Notes: generated by a model not told the origin, from the letters alone. A DNA stretch of 64,000 bases from Eubacteriales bacterium (GCA_030524715.1 JAUNGB010000003.1:1-64000); one strand, 5' to 3'; shown: positions 1 through 9,583, numbered from the stretch's first letter. A program made the numbers and translations.

Positions 1-2
1 GG

Positions 3-191
3 AAGGCAGGAACGACGCAAGGAGGGCATGCCTTCCGGCATGTTAAAAAATATGAGAACGGCAGGGTGCATACAGTGGAAGGAAATTCTGGTGACGCAGT
101 AAGACAGGAGATTTATCTGGAAAGTTCAGCTTCGATTTTGGGATATGGTGTATGCGAAGCTTCGTATAATCTCGGCAAATCTCTGATCTGA
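3..191 (+). CDS. 3' end of a CHAP-domain peptidoglycan hydrolase
   Basis: The frame starting at base 3 is open from the window edge to TGA at 189-191 and encodes 62 residues. It contains GGHAFRHV, YENGRVHTVEGNSGDAV and SSASILGYGV, which match the C-terminal half of CHAP (NlpC/P60-like) amidase domains, including the catalytic-His strand followed by the EGN turn. Such proteins cleave cell-wall peptide bridges and are usually secreted. The catalytic Cys and any signal peptide lie outside the window. A shift of frame upstream cannot be excluded. Confidence 0.55.
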   Translation, partial: KAGTTQGGHAFRHVKKYENGRVHTVEGNSGDAVRQEIYLESSASILGYGVCEASYNLGKSLI

Positions 192-288
192 CGAACAGAA
201 ATTACATTTGGTTATAGTTAAGGATAAGGTTGCCAAACAAGTTAGCATCATCGTATGTATATTTTACAATAATTGCAAATTTAATGCT

Positions 289-334
289 ATAGAAGAGCAA
301 TATAAAACATTCTTTCTTCTTTGAAATCATATTA
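289..334 (+). promoter_or_regulatory. Putative AraC-controlled promoter of the GH78 gene
   Basis: Bases 289-311 nearly repeat bases 4333-4356 in front of the GPH transporter gene: both contain AGCAATATAAAACATT preceded by ATAGA. In both places an A+T-rich -10-like block (CATATTATAG here) follows about 17-20 bp later. The AraC gene at 3321-4307 lies between the two sites, so I infer this is its binding site. Bases 192-288 hold no gene that I can see. Confidence 0.5.
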
Positions 335-410
335 TAGTAGTTTAAAAGTACCATATTAACAAAACAGGTGAAAATTCAGTAGATTTTCGGCCAGATGAAG
401 GAGGAAGAAT

Positions 411-3209
411 ATGCTTAAAATCAGAGGATTGACAACAGAATATTTAGAAAATCCAATAGGAATTGACGCAAAAAGTCCACGCTTTTCGTGGAAGCTGGAA
501 AGCGATAAGAGGGACGTCATGCAGAGTGCGTACCAGATTATCTGCAGCAGCAATGGGCGTACCATTTGGGATAGCGGAAAGGTGAAAAGCGATCAGTCCG
601 TTGCCGTGCGATATGCGGGAGAAGCCCTGAAATCCGCACAGCTAGTTGAGTGGAAAGTAACAGTATGGGTGGATGAAGATAAAGCGGAAAGCAAGATTGC
701 TTCCTTTGAGATGGGTCTTTTATCTTTGGATGACTGGGAGGCGAAATGGATTGAACCGGAAGGAGAGGTAGATCCGGATAAACTATTGCCGGCGCCGTAT
801 TTAAGAAAAAAATTTAAGGTAAAACCCGGCCTTGTAAAAGCACGTATTTACCAGACCGCGCATGGTTTATATGAATTTTGGCTCAACGGAAAAGTGGGAA
901 CAGAAGATAAATTCAAACCGGGATTTACAAGCTATTACCATCGGATCCAATACCAGACCTATGATGTGACAAGGCTTCTCACCGAAGGGGAGAATATTTG
1001 GAGTGTGAAGCTTGGCGATGGCTGGTGGAGAGGCCTGTGCGGGGGGATTAACCGAAATAATTTCGGCTATAAGCTTCATTTCCTGGGGCAGCTCGTTCTG
1101 GAATATGCAGACGGAACCCGGGAAGTGGTTGTCTCCGACGAAGAGTTCAGATGGACAACGGGAGGCCTTCGGCTCAGTGATATGAAAGCGGGGGATATCT
1201 ATGATGCGAGGATGGAGCCGGATGGATGGAAAACGGTTGGTTTTGACGACAGTGCATGGGAACATGTACACCTTGCAGAGGAAGTACATTGTGACAACAA
1301 ACTATTGATTCCATCGCGCAGCGTGCCTGTTTTGGAAAAGGAAAAATTGAACCCGCAGATTATCAGGGATATAAATGGCGACCTGATACTTGACTTTGGG
1401 CAAAATATAGCAGGATATGTAAAGATGAAACTGCGCGGCTGCAAAAAGGGGCAGGAAGTGATCCTTATCCATGGCGAAGACATGAAGGACGGCGCGTTTA
1501 GTGTTGGAAACATCTGTATGGGGATGGTACTTGAAGAAAGGATCCAGCAGGTAAATTATATTGCGGCAGGCAGAGACATAGAAGAATATTGTCCCGAATT
1601 TTCTATATTTGGCTTCCGTTATGTGAAAGTGACCGGCTATGAAGGAGAAATAAAAGAGGGCGATTTTATCGCTGTAGCTGTTTATTCCGCTAATAAAGAA
1701 ACCGGGGAATTTACCTGCTCCAACTCATTTGTAAATAAGCTGGTCAGTAACAGCCGCTGGAGCCAAAAAGGAAATTTTATGGATGTTCCGACAGATTGTC
1801 CGACAAGAGAAAGAAGTCCTTGGACAGGGGATGCGCAGGCGTATTGCAGGACGGCGGCAGATTTTATGAATGTATATCCATTTTTTGAAAAATGGATGCA
1901 GGATTTGAATTACGAACAGTTGGAGAGCGGAAAAATATTGAATACATTTCCGTCAACCAATATCCGTCAGAATGCTGCGGAGTGCAAAAGACAAGTAGAT
2001 ATGCTGCTTGCCGCCGGGGCAGATCCAAATGACCAGATGGTCATGATGGCATTTGGTAATATGGAAAAAGGCGGTCCGGTAGACGGCTCTGCCGGATGGT
2101 CGGATGCCGCAGTAATTATTCCGTATACAATGTATTTGTGTTATGGGGATAAGCAGATTTTGGAAAATCAATACGAATCCGCAAAAAAACATGTGGATTA
2201 TATGTTTCAATGTGCAAAGGACAAAAATGAATACCGAAAAGACGCACCGGAATATCACAATGATACAGACGGCGAACCGGATGGAAATTATATCTGGGAT
2301 ACACGGTATCATTGGGGAGAATGGCTGGAAGCAGATTCAAATCTTGAGATCGAGATGGCACAGTTGGAACAGAAGAAAATAAATCCGGATCCGGAGGTCC
2401 CGACGGCATTCATGTGTTATGGAGCGCAGTTGCTTAGCAGGATCGCGGAGATTCTTGGAAAAGAAGAGGATGCAGAGAAATATGCTAAGCTGGCGGCAAA
2501 AGTAAAGGCCGTGATGAATAAATATATGATTCATTCAGACGGGACAATTAAGGTAGGCAGGCAGGCACCGAATGTAAGGGCATTGGCATTTCACCTGTGT
2601 GAAGAGGACAGAGAGCAGAAGACAGCGGATAGATTGGCTGAAATGGTAAAAGAGAATACATACCATTTGAATACGGGCTTTCTTGCTACACCTTATATTT
2701 TAAACGTGCTAAGTGATTATGGATATGCGGATACGGCATATAAGCTGCTGGAGCAGGAGACAGAGCCATCATGGTTATATAATGTGACGCATGGTGCCAC
2801 CACAATTCTGGAAGAGTGGAATGGCATGAAATACCACACAGGATCTTACAATCACTATAGCTATGGGGCTGTATGCAATTTCCTTTTCAGCCGTGTATGC
2901 GGCATCCGGCCCTTGCCAGAGACACCGGGATATAAGAAATTCCTGATTCAGCCTGTACTGGGCGGGACTTTCAGGTATGCAGATGCATTATATGAAAGTC
3001 TCTATGGGACAATTGAATCCGAGTGGGATAGAAAAGGAGAAGAAATTACATATGATTTTAGAATCCCGGCGAATACAACGGCTGTTGTAAGGCTGACTGC
3101 AAAAGAAACGGATGTGGAAAAGGTGAAAAAGCAGTATCCGGACGCAAAATATGTCGATCATTGCATCGAATTTGAGATCGGCAGTGGCAATTGGAGTGTT
3201 GTTCTATAA
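411..3209 (+). CDS. GH78 family alpha-L-rhamnosidase-like glycosidase
   Basis: This 932-residue protein has the GH78 layout: an N-terminal beta domain, the conserved DFGQNIAG segment (residues 328-335), then an (alpha/alpha)6 barrel and a C-terminal beta domain. The signature DVPTDCPTRERSPWTGDAQ spans about 458-476; its D462, E467 and D474 have the same 5 and 7 residue spacing as the acidic triad of characterised rhamnosidases. E801 in TTILEEWNG is the expected later active-site glutamate. There is no signal peptide, so it should act in the cytoplasm on rhamnosyl oligosaccharides or glycosides brought in by a transporter. The AGGAGG ribosome site is 7 nt before ATG. The GPH symporter at 4477 and the AraC regulator between them look like its partners. 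The exact substrate is not shown by the sequence. Confidence 0.9.
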   Translation: MLKIRGLTTEYLENPIGIDAKSPRFSWKLESDKRDVMQSAYQIICSSNGRTIWDSGKVKSDQSVAVRYAGEALKSAQLVEWKVTVWVDEDKAESKIASFEMGLLSLDDWEAKWIEPEGEVDPDKLLPAPYLRKKFKVKPGLVKARIYQTAHGLYEFWLNGKVGTEDKFKPGFTSYYHRIQYQTYDVTRLLTEGENIWSVKLGDGWWRGLCGGINRNNFGYKLHFLGQLVLEYADGTREVVVSDEEFRWTTGGLRLSDMKAGDIYDARMEPDGWKTVGFDDSAWEHVHLAEEVHCDNKLLIPSRSVPVLEKEKLNPQIIRDINGDLILDFGQNIAGYVKMKLRGCKKGQEVILIHGEDMKDGAFSVGNICMGMVLEERIQQVNYIAAGRDIEEYCPEFSIFGFRYVKVTGYEGEIKEGDFIAVAVYSANKETGEFTCSNSFVNKLVSNSRWSQKGNFMDVPTDCPTRERSPWTGDAQAYCRTAADFMNVYPFFEKWMQDLNYEQLESGKILNTFPSTNIRQNAAECKRQVDMLLAAGADPNDQMVMMAFGNMEKGGPVDGSAGWSDAAVIIPYTMYLCYGDKQILENQYESAKKHVDYMFQCAKDKNEYRKDAPEYHNDTDGEPDGNYIWDTRYHWGEWLEADSNLEIEMAQLEQKKINPDPEVPTAFMCYGAQLLSRIAEILGKEEDAEKYAKLAAKVKAVMNKYMIHSDGTIKVGRQAPNVRALAFHLCEEDREQKTADRLAEMVKENTYHLNTGFLATPYILNVLSDYGYADTAYKLLEQETEPSWLYNVTHGATTILEEWNGMKYHTGSYNHYSYGAVCNFLFSRVCGIRPLPETPGYKKFLIQPVLGGTFRYADALYESLYGTIESEWDRKGEEITYDFRIPANTTAVVRLTAKETDVEKVKKQYPDAKYVDHCIEFEIGSGNWSVVL

Positions 3210-3295
3210 ATATTCCATCTGTACGGCTGCATCAACAGATGTAAAAGTGCATCAGCATGGTTTTGGTGAATTGGAAAACAGATTAGATGTTCCAG

Positions 3296-3318
3296 GGAGC
3301 GGCTATTAATGCCGCTCC
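3296..3318. terminator. Terminator between convergent GH78 and AraC genes
   Basis: An 8-bp GGAGCGGC/GCCGCTCC stem with a 7-nt loop is followed by TTTT on the plus strand. It lies between the stop codons of two convergent genes. Confidence 0.7.
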
Positions 3319-3320
3319 TT

Positions 3321-4307
3321 TTACGGCGTTTTCCCGCCTGTATTATAATCCTTGCGATATTTACCGGGGGAGAGCCCCACTCTGGATTTGAAAAGATGGC
3401 CGAAATAATTGGGATTAGGGATTCCCACAATACAACCGATTTTATTTGCGGGAAAATTCGTGGATACTAAAAGTTCCTTGGCTTTTTCGATTCGTAATTG
3501 GATGATGTATTCCTGCGGTGAAAAATCCATATACTTGTGAAAAATCCGAATTAGATTATATTTGCTAAAACCAGAAAAATCAGCCAGAAAATCTAAAGTC
3601 AGGGCGTGCATATAGTTGTTTTGTATATCTCGTACAAGGTATTTTAAATCCTCTGGCAGCGCCTGCACACTTTTTTTGTAGTTTTGGGAATCCAGTAAGA
3701 GTGACATTAGTATATTTTCTAAACGGTTTGAAATCTGGAGTTCCCTGCAAGGCAGGGAATCATCGTAAACTTCAATTAACGTTTCCAGATTCCTCTGGAA
3801 AGAATCCGAAAGCGGCTTGGAAAATGTAACATCGCCTGCGGCAGAATATTCACGGAAGATTTCTTCTGAAAAAGCTCCGTTGAAATGTAAATCCGCATGA
3901 ACCCATTCATTACCTGACGTTTCATATCTATGGGGGATACGGCAGTCAATCAAAAATCCCTCTCCTTCTTTCACAGAATATTCCTTTCCTTTGTATGTAA
4001 GATTACCCTGTCCTTTATAGGTATAAAGCAATAGATAAGAGTCAAAAAAATACCTTTCTGTAAAATAATTTTTAGAAGTATTTAAAACCGCAAATACTTC
4101 AATGTAAAATAACATTTTTTTGGCTTTTTCTGATATCGGGTGGATTGGGCACTGTTCTATTGTGCCGTTAAGGAAAAAGGAAGCATTTTTGATACAGTCA
4201 TCTACCCTCTTTTCATCGCCGTAATAAAAGGGAACCGTATATTCATGATTACGGTCTGTGATCGGAAGCTGAAGTTTGTGGGTAATAAAGCTGATGTGGT
4301 CAAACAT
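3321..4307 (-). CDS. AraC family transcriptional regulator of the GH78/GPH locus
   Basis: The 328-residue protein has an N-terminal cupin-like sensing half (YKGQGNLTYKGKEYSVKEGEGFLIDCRIPHRYE around 130-170) and a C-terminal pair of helix-turn-helix motifs ending in NPNYFGHLFKSRVGLSPGKYRK. This is the usual sugar-sensing AraC activator arrangement. It lies between GH78 and the GPH transporter, and a near-identical 23-bp sequence stands upstream of both, so it probably activates both in response to a rhamnoside-type inducer. The inducer is not known. Confidence 0.9.
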   Translation of the reverse strand: MFDHISFITHKLQLPITDRNHEYTVPFYYGDEKRVDDCIKNASFFLNGTIEQCPIHPISEKAKKMLFYIEVFAVLNTSKNYFTERYFFDSYLLLYTYKGQGNLTYKGKEYSVKEGEGFLIDCRIPHRYETSGNEWVHADLHFNGAFSEEIFREYSAAGDVTFSKPLSDSFQRNLETLIEVYDDSLPCRELQISNRLENILMSLLLDSQNYKKSVQALPEDLKYLVRDIQNNYMHALTLDFLADFSGFSKYNLIRIFHKYMDFSPQEYIIQLRIEKAKELLVSTNFPANKIGCIVGIPNPNYFGHLFKSRVGLSPGKYRKDYNTGGKTP

Positions 4308-4332
4308 AAAATCCCCTCTGCAATTTAATGAT

Positions 4333-4380
4333 ATAGATAAGCAATATAAAACATTTCTTTGTTCCCTAAATTATATTATA
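4333..4380 (+). promoter_or_regulatory. Second copy of the putative AraC operator and promoter
   Basis: Bases 4333-4356 match 289-311 almost base for base over ATAGA-n-AAGCAATATAAAACATT. The A+T-rich TTATATTATATT block at 4370-4380 can serve as the -10 region of the transporter gene. The region also contains the start side of the divergent AraC gene, so autoregulation is possible. Confidence 0.5.
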
Positions 4381-4398
4381 TTTTTTGTAAAAATACAA

Positions 4399-4452
4399 CA
4401 CCAGTTTACAATTTTTTGATTTTTTTGAAAATAAAAAAGTTGTAAACTGGTG
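4399..4452 (+). repeat. 13-bp perfect inverted repeat in the transporter leader
   Basis: CACCAGTTTACAA at 4399-4411 pairs perfectly with TTGTAAACTGGTG at 4440-4452, separated by a 28-nt A+T-rich stretch. The right arm ends just before the ribosome site (AAAGGAGAG, 4463-4470). It could be a leader hairpin affecting translation, or a two-site operator. Confidence 0.65.
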
Positions 4453-4476
4453 AAGAATAAAAAAGGAGAGAAAAAA

Positions 4477-5874
4477 ATGAATTGGAACAAAAGAGATTAT
4501 GCGGAGGATGCAAGTATCAGTGTTTTGGAACGGCTCAGCTATACTTGTGGCAATGCGGGAAACTGTATTGGATTGACAGTTATCAGTATGTTTATGTTAT
4601 TTTACTATACGGATATTTTGGGGATAAGCGCAGGCGCGATCGCCACAATCATGTTAGTCTCACGTATATTTGATGGTGTAACGGATATATTTATGGGTTA
4701 TATTGTAGACAGAACCCATTCACCGAAAGGAAAAGCAAGGGTTTGGGTACTTCGTGGAAGCATTCCGTATACATTGGCAGTGATTGGAATTTTCTTTGTG
4801 CCATCAGGAGCAAATGATATGTTCCAGTACATTTACATTTTTGTGCTGTACAATCTTGCAAACGCTGTTTTCGGTACGGTGGTGAATACTTCCTATAACT
4901 CTATGAACAGCTTGATTACCAAAAATGCGTATGAAACAGGAGTTTTGGGAATTTTTGGAATGGTAGGAGCGACAATTGCCTCAACCTTTGTAGGCTCCTA
5001 CGCGTTAAAAATCATCAACCTGTTTGGCGAGGGGGAAAGGGCATGGCATCTTGGTATTACGGTCATTGCCCTGATTGGTCTGCTTTTGCTGCTGATCTGT
5101 TACGGAGGAGTCAGAGAACGAGTGATAGAATCAGAAGATGAGAAAGAAAACCCACTGCCGATTCGCGTGGTTTTGAAAAATCTATCTCAAAATAAATATT
5201 GGCTTATGGTCGGGATATCCTACATTTTTATCATGTTTTTTGGAGGGACATACACAAATTCATTGCTCTATTACTGCAAAGGTGTTTTAGGGGACACATC
5301 TTACCAGACGGCAATCGTTAATATGACGAACATCCCGCAGTTGATTGCCACGATATGTTCTGCTTTTTTTGTAAAAAAAATAGGAAAAGGAAATACGTTC
5401 CGTTTGGGAAACATCATTTTAATCATTGGCCTGGCCTTGCGTGCAATTGTAGGGGCAAATCCTCAGATGCAGATTTTCTGCGGCCTGTTATATGGCGCAG
5501 GATATGGCATGGTACTTTCCGAAATTCTTGGACTTTTGGCAGATACGGTAGAATATGGCTTATGGAAAAATGGTGTACGTATCGTGGGAAGCGCGTTTGC
5601 AGTGATGTCCTTTGCGGCAAAAATCGGGAATGGTTTTGGAAGTTCTGTCGTAGGATGGATGTTGGAATGGAGCGGTTATAATGGAGATGCTGCCGTGCAG
5701 AACAGCCAGGCTATATTTTCTATCAACGCCTGCTTTATTTATATTCCTCTGATTTGTGCGATCCTGATGTTGGTTGTGATGTCTTTCTATGATCTGGATA
5801 AAAAGTTTGAACAGATTATAGAGGATAATAAGAACAGGGCGGAGAAAAAGAAAGCTTCTGAGCCGATAGCATAA
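4477..5874 (+). CDS. GPH family (MelB-like) sugar:cation symporter
   Basis: This 465-residue membrane protein has about 12 hydrophobic segments and begins with the family-type LSYTCGNAGNCIGLTVISMFML helix. It also carries the loop DGVTDIFMGYIVDRTHSPKGKARVW, the classic GPH signature (D-x-x-x-D-x-x-x-G-x-x-x-D-R) with the cation-binding aspartates. GPH carriers bring glycosides, pentosides or hexuronides in with Na+ or H+. I chose ATG at 4477 over GTG at 4450 because AAAGGAGAG lies directly upstream of it. Its AraC-type promoter element, shared with GH78, suggests it imports the rhamnoside that GH78 cleaves. Confidence 0.9.
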   Translation: MNWNKRDYAEDASISVLERLSYTCGNAGNCIGLTVISMFMLFYYTDILGISAGAIATIMLVSRIFDGVTDIFMGYIVDRTHSPKGKARVWVLRGSIPYTLAVIGIFFVPSGANDMFQYIYIFVLYNLANAVFGTVVNTSYNSMNSLITKNAYETGVLGIFGMVGATIASTFVGSYALKIINLFGEGERAWHLGITVIALIGLLLLLICYGGVRERVIESEDEKENPLPIRVVLKNLSQNKYWLMVGISYIFIMFFGGTYTNSLLYYCKGVLGDTSYQTAIVNMTNIPQLIATICSAFFVKKIGKGNTFRLGNIILIIGLALRAIVGANPQMQIFCGLLYGAGYGMVLSEILGLLADTVEYGLWKNGVRIVGSAFAVMSFAAKIGNGFGSSVVGWMLEWSGYNGDAAVQNSQAIFSINACFIYIPLICAILMLVVMSFYDLDKKFEQIIEDNKNRAEKKKASEPIA

Positions 5875-6121
5875 ATAAAATAATGGTATAGCGTGGCATT
5901 AGCAGGCTGCTCAAGAATTTTGGCCGCAATGTGAAAGCCACGGGAGTATATTTCCTGTTTGACATTTTGCTTACTATTAAAGAAGATGAAATATGGTAGG
6001 CAGGCGATAAAATCAGCGTTATCGGATTACTTGAAGAAAACCTCGAAACGTCTGAACTTACCGGGCAATTTGGCTATTTTAAGACCGAATAAGAAATAGA
6101 AGCGGATGATTGTTTGTCCAA
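5875..6121 (+). other. Gene-free stretch with an unrecognised coding remnant
   Basis: No intact gene is present. Two short plus-strand stretches look protein-like: LLKNFGRNVKATGVYFLFDILLTIKEDEIW ending in TAG near 5999, and GDKISVIGLLEENLETSELTGQFGYFKTE ending in TAA near 6091. They read like neighbouring pieces of one decayed gene split by a stop and a frame change. I do not recognise the family. Confidence 0.35.
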
Positions 6122-6158
6122 AATACGGAGGCAGGGAGTTATTACTGTCTCCGTATTC
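6122..6158. terminator. Terminator hairpin before the YesN-like gene
   Basis: AATACGGAGGCAG pairs with CTGTCTCCGTATT (one G-T pair) and T-rich sequence follows. It lies just past the stop of the minus-strand response regulator. Confidence 0.65.
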
Positions 6159-6218
6159 TTATTTTAGATTTTGTCAAAACCTTATCGCTATATTTGAAAA
6201 AAGTATTTATCCCTTCCT

Positions 6219-7619
6219 TTAAACGTTTGATTCAGACTGCGTCTTTCGATATTCGGAGGGGCTTTTTCCGGTTGCTTTTTTGAACAGGCGGCTGAAGTAT
6301 TTTTCATCCTTGTAGCCAGTCTGAAATGCAATCTCCTGCACGGTTTTTCCAGTGGTGTTCAGCAGCTTTTTCGCGTGCTCCATGCGGAGCCCAATGCAGT
6401 AATCGCTGAATGAAACACCAACGATATTGTGGAAACAGCGGCTGAAATACCCGTAACTCATCTGCGCTTTCCTGGCAATTTCAGCAGTATCGATCGGCTC
6501 CGTATAGTGAGCGTCAATATAGTTCTTTGTATTTAAGATATTTCGGATGATAGTATCGGAATACCCGGAAGAAAAACGGAAGTAGTTTGCTTTTTCGTAT
6601 AACTGGATCAGCCATTCCTCAACTTCAGTCCAACTGTGAAATATCACCGGAACGGTAATCTTTTCTCCTGTCAGTTCGCTGTAGGAGGAATTCCATACAT
6701 CCTCCAGCGCAAGCAGGAGATGATAAAGAGCGGACGGCTTGAGTTTCTGCGTTTTAAGATCAAAGGTAATCTGGCGAAAAAGATCGTTTTCATGAATCCA
6801 GTTTAAGGAAAGCCATTCTTTTTTCAACTGCTCAAGGGTTTGCTCACTCTTGATCGTTTCTGTTTCGGAAAGCTCGTAGGCGTGCTTCATATTGACAGTT
6901 TTCAGCGGCTGGTAATCGTAGAAAAACTGATCTTTCTGGTACTGGCGGAGAAGCTTCCCCAGCTGTGCATAGGTCATTTCCGATACGTCAGAGATGCAAA
7001 GAAGCATGGTATTTGGAAAATATTCCGGGAAGGAGAAAGCTGCGTCAGTGTCTGTGAATACCCATACGCCCGCAAATAATTCAAAAACATTCCTGCTGTC
7101 TGAGAGCTGATTCAGCTCCAGAAATTGGAAAACATGTTCGTCCGAGTCCGGCTCCACTGTCAGAAGCGCATAGATCGACGGATAGAGGATTTTACTGTTT
7201 TTCCAGTCGGAGCCTGCCGCGCCCAGCGCGTCATTTTTCTTTTTCATGACCGCGGCGTAAATGCGATCCAGGATCTGATCAAAATTTTCCCGGTCAAAAT
7301 GTGTTTTGGCAATATAGTCAAGGGCGCCAATGCGCAGCACGCTCTGGATATACTCAAACTCCGTATGGACTGTCAGGACGACGTAGCTCAGCTCCGGGTA
7401 AAGAGCGGACGCCGTCTGTATAAAGGTCATGCCGTCCATAATCGGCATATCAAGATCCACCAGGACAAGATCGACCGAATTCTTTTCAAGAAAATCCAGC
7501 GCCTCTTTGCCGTTAGACGCCTCGCCTGTAATTTTCATGTGGTGCTTTTCCCATGGCATTAATATCTGGATGCCCTTCCGTGTCAGAATATCATCATCTA
7601 CAATCAATATCCTCAGCAT
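6219..7619 (-). CDS. YesN-like response regulator with AraC-type DNA-binding domain
   Basis: The 466-residue protein starts with a receiver domain (VDDD at 7-10, phospho-acceptor D55 in DLDMP, K near 106). A middle region with no clear domain follows, and the C-terminus has a double helix-turn-helix AraC domain (about 360-460) ending in SPSEYRK. This is the YesN type, which pairs with the YesM-type kinase directly upstream; the kinase stop overlaps this start by about 26 bp. Standing divergent from an LplABC importer operon, it very likely activates that operon when the kinase senses an extracellular sugar. An AGGAGG-type site precedes the ATG. Confidence 0.93.
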   Translation of the reverse strand: MLRILIVDDDILTRKGIQILMPWEKHHMKITGEASNGKEALDFLEKNSVDLVLVDLDMPIMDGMTFIQTASALYPELSYVVLTVHTEFEYIQSVLRIGALDYIAKTHFDRENFDQILDRIYAAVMKKKNDALGAAGSDWKNSKILYPSIYALLTVEPDSDEHVFQFLELNQLSDSRNVFELFAGVWVFTDTDAAFSFPEYFPNTMLLCISDVSEMTYAQLGKLLRQYQKDQFFYDYQPLKTVNMKHAYELSETETIKSEQTLEQLKKEWLSLNWIHENDLFRQITFDLKTQKLKPSALYHLLLALEDVWNSSYSELTGEKITVPVIFHSWTEVEEWLIQLYEKANYFRFSSGYSDTIIRNILNTKNYIDAHYTEPIDTAEIARKAQMSYGYFSRCFHNIVGVSFSDYCIGLRMEHAKKLLNTTGKTVQEIAFQTGYKDEKYFSRLFKKATGKSPSEYRKTQSESNV

Positions 7620-9351
7620 GATAGCCTCCTCCTTTCACTTTGGGAAATTCTATAAATATTGAGGTTCCGCTGCCTTCCTCGCTGGCAGCGGAAAAGGAAC
7701 AGTCGCCTGAGAAAAAACTATGAAGGCTGCTGACAACGTAGCTGAGGCCGATGCCGAACCGGGAAATGCCTTCTGCGTCCATGGCCGCGTCTGTTTCTTC
7801 GGTAAAGGAAGCCTGACGCAGCCGGTTGATGACTGCCAGCCTCTCAGGTGTGATCCCCGTACCGGTATCGGAGACGACAATGTGTATCCTCTCATCAATT
7901 TGTATGTTTACGCGGATTTCCATTCCGGGACGGTAGCCATGGCTTAATGCATTCTCCACCAGGGGCTGCAGCATAAATTTGGGGCAGGGATAGTTCAGGT
8001 CTCCCGGGGACGGCGGAGAACTGACGGCGAAATTAAAATCATACCGTACCTTCTGGAGCCGGACATATTCCCCAAGAGCGCCAATTTCCCTGGCAAGGCT
8101 GGTAGAAACATTGTCTTTATCAAGGTTATAGCTCAGAAGATGGGCGAGAGCCTGTGTGATGTCATCAATTTCATGCTGCTCATTGATCAGTGCCATCCAG
8201 TGCATGGTATTGAGTGTGTTCAGCAAAAAATGGGGATTGATCTGTGCCCTTAGTTTTTCAAGCTGCATCCTGGCATTTGTCTTTTCCTGCGCGATGATCT
8301 GCTGTATCATTTGCTGAATCTGCTTCTGCAGCGCGAATATTTTCTGCAGAAGATGGTCATATTCGGGAATGGAAGAATGCCATTCCCGGGAAATCTCCTG
8401 GTCAGAAAGCAACATCTCAAGCTGGCGGTCAAAAAGCTGCAGCGGTGCGTAAATGCTTTTCCAGAAATAAACGGCAATCAGGCCTACCAGAACCGCAATA
8501 AAAATGGTAACAAGCAGCGCCTCCGAAATAGCATGATAGTAGTCCCTGGCATATATCTGGTTTGAGAGAATCAGATATACCTGCCAGCCCTGGGGCATAC
8601 TTCTGGACAGGCTGCGGTAATCGCTGTTTTTGCCGGAATCAAGGAGGCTGAGAAATTCTTCGCCGCTGCTTTCCCCCGGGAAATTCGTATAGATCAGTTC
8701 ACTGTCCGCGTTTGTTACCGCAAGGAAAGCGGATTTGTTCTCGGCAAGCCGGATGGGATCAAGCATGGAATAGAATCCGGTTTCAACAGACAACGTGACG
8801 CTGCTGCCGTTTGAAAGCGTTTCAGTACGGTTGAGGACAAGCACCGGGTTGCCGTTATAGCTGCTCTGACTGGAACAGGGTCCACAGAACGAGAAAGCAG
8901 AGTTCTGATAGAGGACGGGCAATGAATCACGCTGGTTCCCGCTGATGGGATAACTGCTGTAAATATACTCAGAAGCTTCATTATCGTAAAGGCAGAGCAG
9001 AGAAATATCGGTGTTTGAAAGCGTAAGCATCGTGATATTGTTCATAAGCGCAGAGTATTGTCCCTGACGGACGTAAGGCGAGGACGCCGATTGATAAAGG
9101 ATCAGCGTGTCCTGTATTTCTGCATTGTCAAGGATCTGCCCGGATGTAAGGGTAAGATTCCACAAAAGATCCTGCATGGTGTCGCATATTTCAGAAAGCA
9201 GGCTGTTATAATCGTCTGCAAGCTGCCTTTCCGTAAAACGGGTAATAAAACGGCTTCCCATAAAAATATAAGTAAACAGCATAAGCAGCAGGATGCCGAA
9301 AAAAGAAATAAATATTCTCGCTTTTAAAGATACTCTCCGTAAATTAGTCAT
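7594..9351 (-). CDS. YesM-like sensor histidine kinase
   Basis: The 585-residue protein has a membrane segment near the N-terminus, a long extracellular sensing region of about 240 residues, and a second membrane segment (LVTIFIAVLVGLIAVYFW). A HAMP-like linker, the His_kinase motif with phospho-acceptor His in AQINPHFLLNTLN, and an HATPase_c domain (GIGLSYV) follow. ATG at 9351 was chosen because upstream residues (49 more in frame) show no domain and a ribosome-site-like AAGGGGAAG precedes 9351. It should phosphorylate the YesN-like regulator encoded next to it, in answer to an oligosaccharide or to the neighbouring binding protein. Confidence 0.92.
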   Translation of the reverse strand: MTNLRRVSLKARIFISFFGILLLMLFTYIFMGSRFITRFTERQLADDYNSLLSEICDTMQDLLWNLTLTSGQILDNAEIQDTLILYQSASSPYVRQGQYSALMNNITMLTLSNTDISLLCLYDNEASEYIYSSYPISGNQRDSLPVLYQNSAFSFCGPCSSQSSYNGNPVLVLNRTETLSNGSSVTLSVETGFYSMLDPIRLAENKSAFLAVTNADSELIYTNFPGESSGEEFLSLLDSGKNSDYRSLSRSMPQGWQVYLILSNQIYARDYYHAISEALLVTIFIAVLVGLIAVYFWKSIYAPLQLFDRQLEMLLSDQEISREWHSSIPEYDHLLQKIFALQKQIQQMIQQIIAQEKTNARMQLEKLRAQINPHFLLNTLNTMHWMALINEQHEIDDITQALAHLLSYNLDKDNVSTSLAREIGALGEYVRLQKVRYDFNFAVSSPPSPGDLNYPCPKFMLQPLVENALSHGYRPGMEIRVNIQIDERIHIVVSDTGTGITPERLAVINRLRQASFTEETDAAMDAEGISRFGIGLSYVVSSLHSFFSGDCSFSAASEEGSGTSIFIEFPKVKGGGYHAEDIDCR

Positions 9352-9384
9352 TTTGCTGTCTTCCCCTTTAAATAACTTTATACT

Positions 9385-9414
9385 ATTATAAAATTTGAAT
9401 AAACTGTTTGTCAA
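9385..9414 (-). promoter_or_regulatory. Promoter of the kinase-regulator operon
   Basis: On the minus strand TTGACA (9414-9409) is followed after 18 bp by a perfect TATAAT (9390-9385), with the kinase ATG 34 nt downstream. Confidence 0.7.
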
Positions 9415-9583
9415 TATCGATACTTTATGGAAGAAGTGGACTATTTTGCCGGACAGGTGGATAATGGTGCACAGAAACAGAAAACTTTTAAACAAAATCC
9501 CCCTTTTGGTGAAACCTGTCAGTTCAAAAAAGCATACAGAAAAGATATACTTGAACCATCAAAAATAACACGGAGGTACGAAA

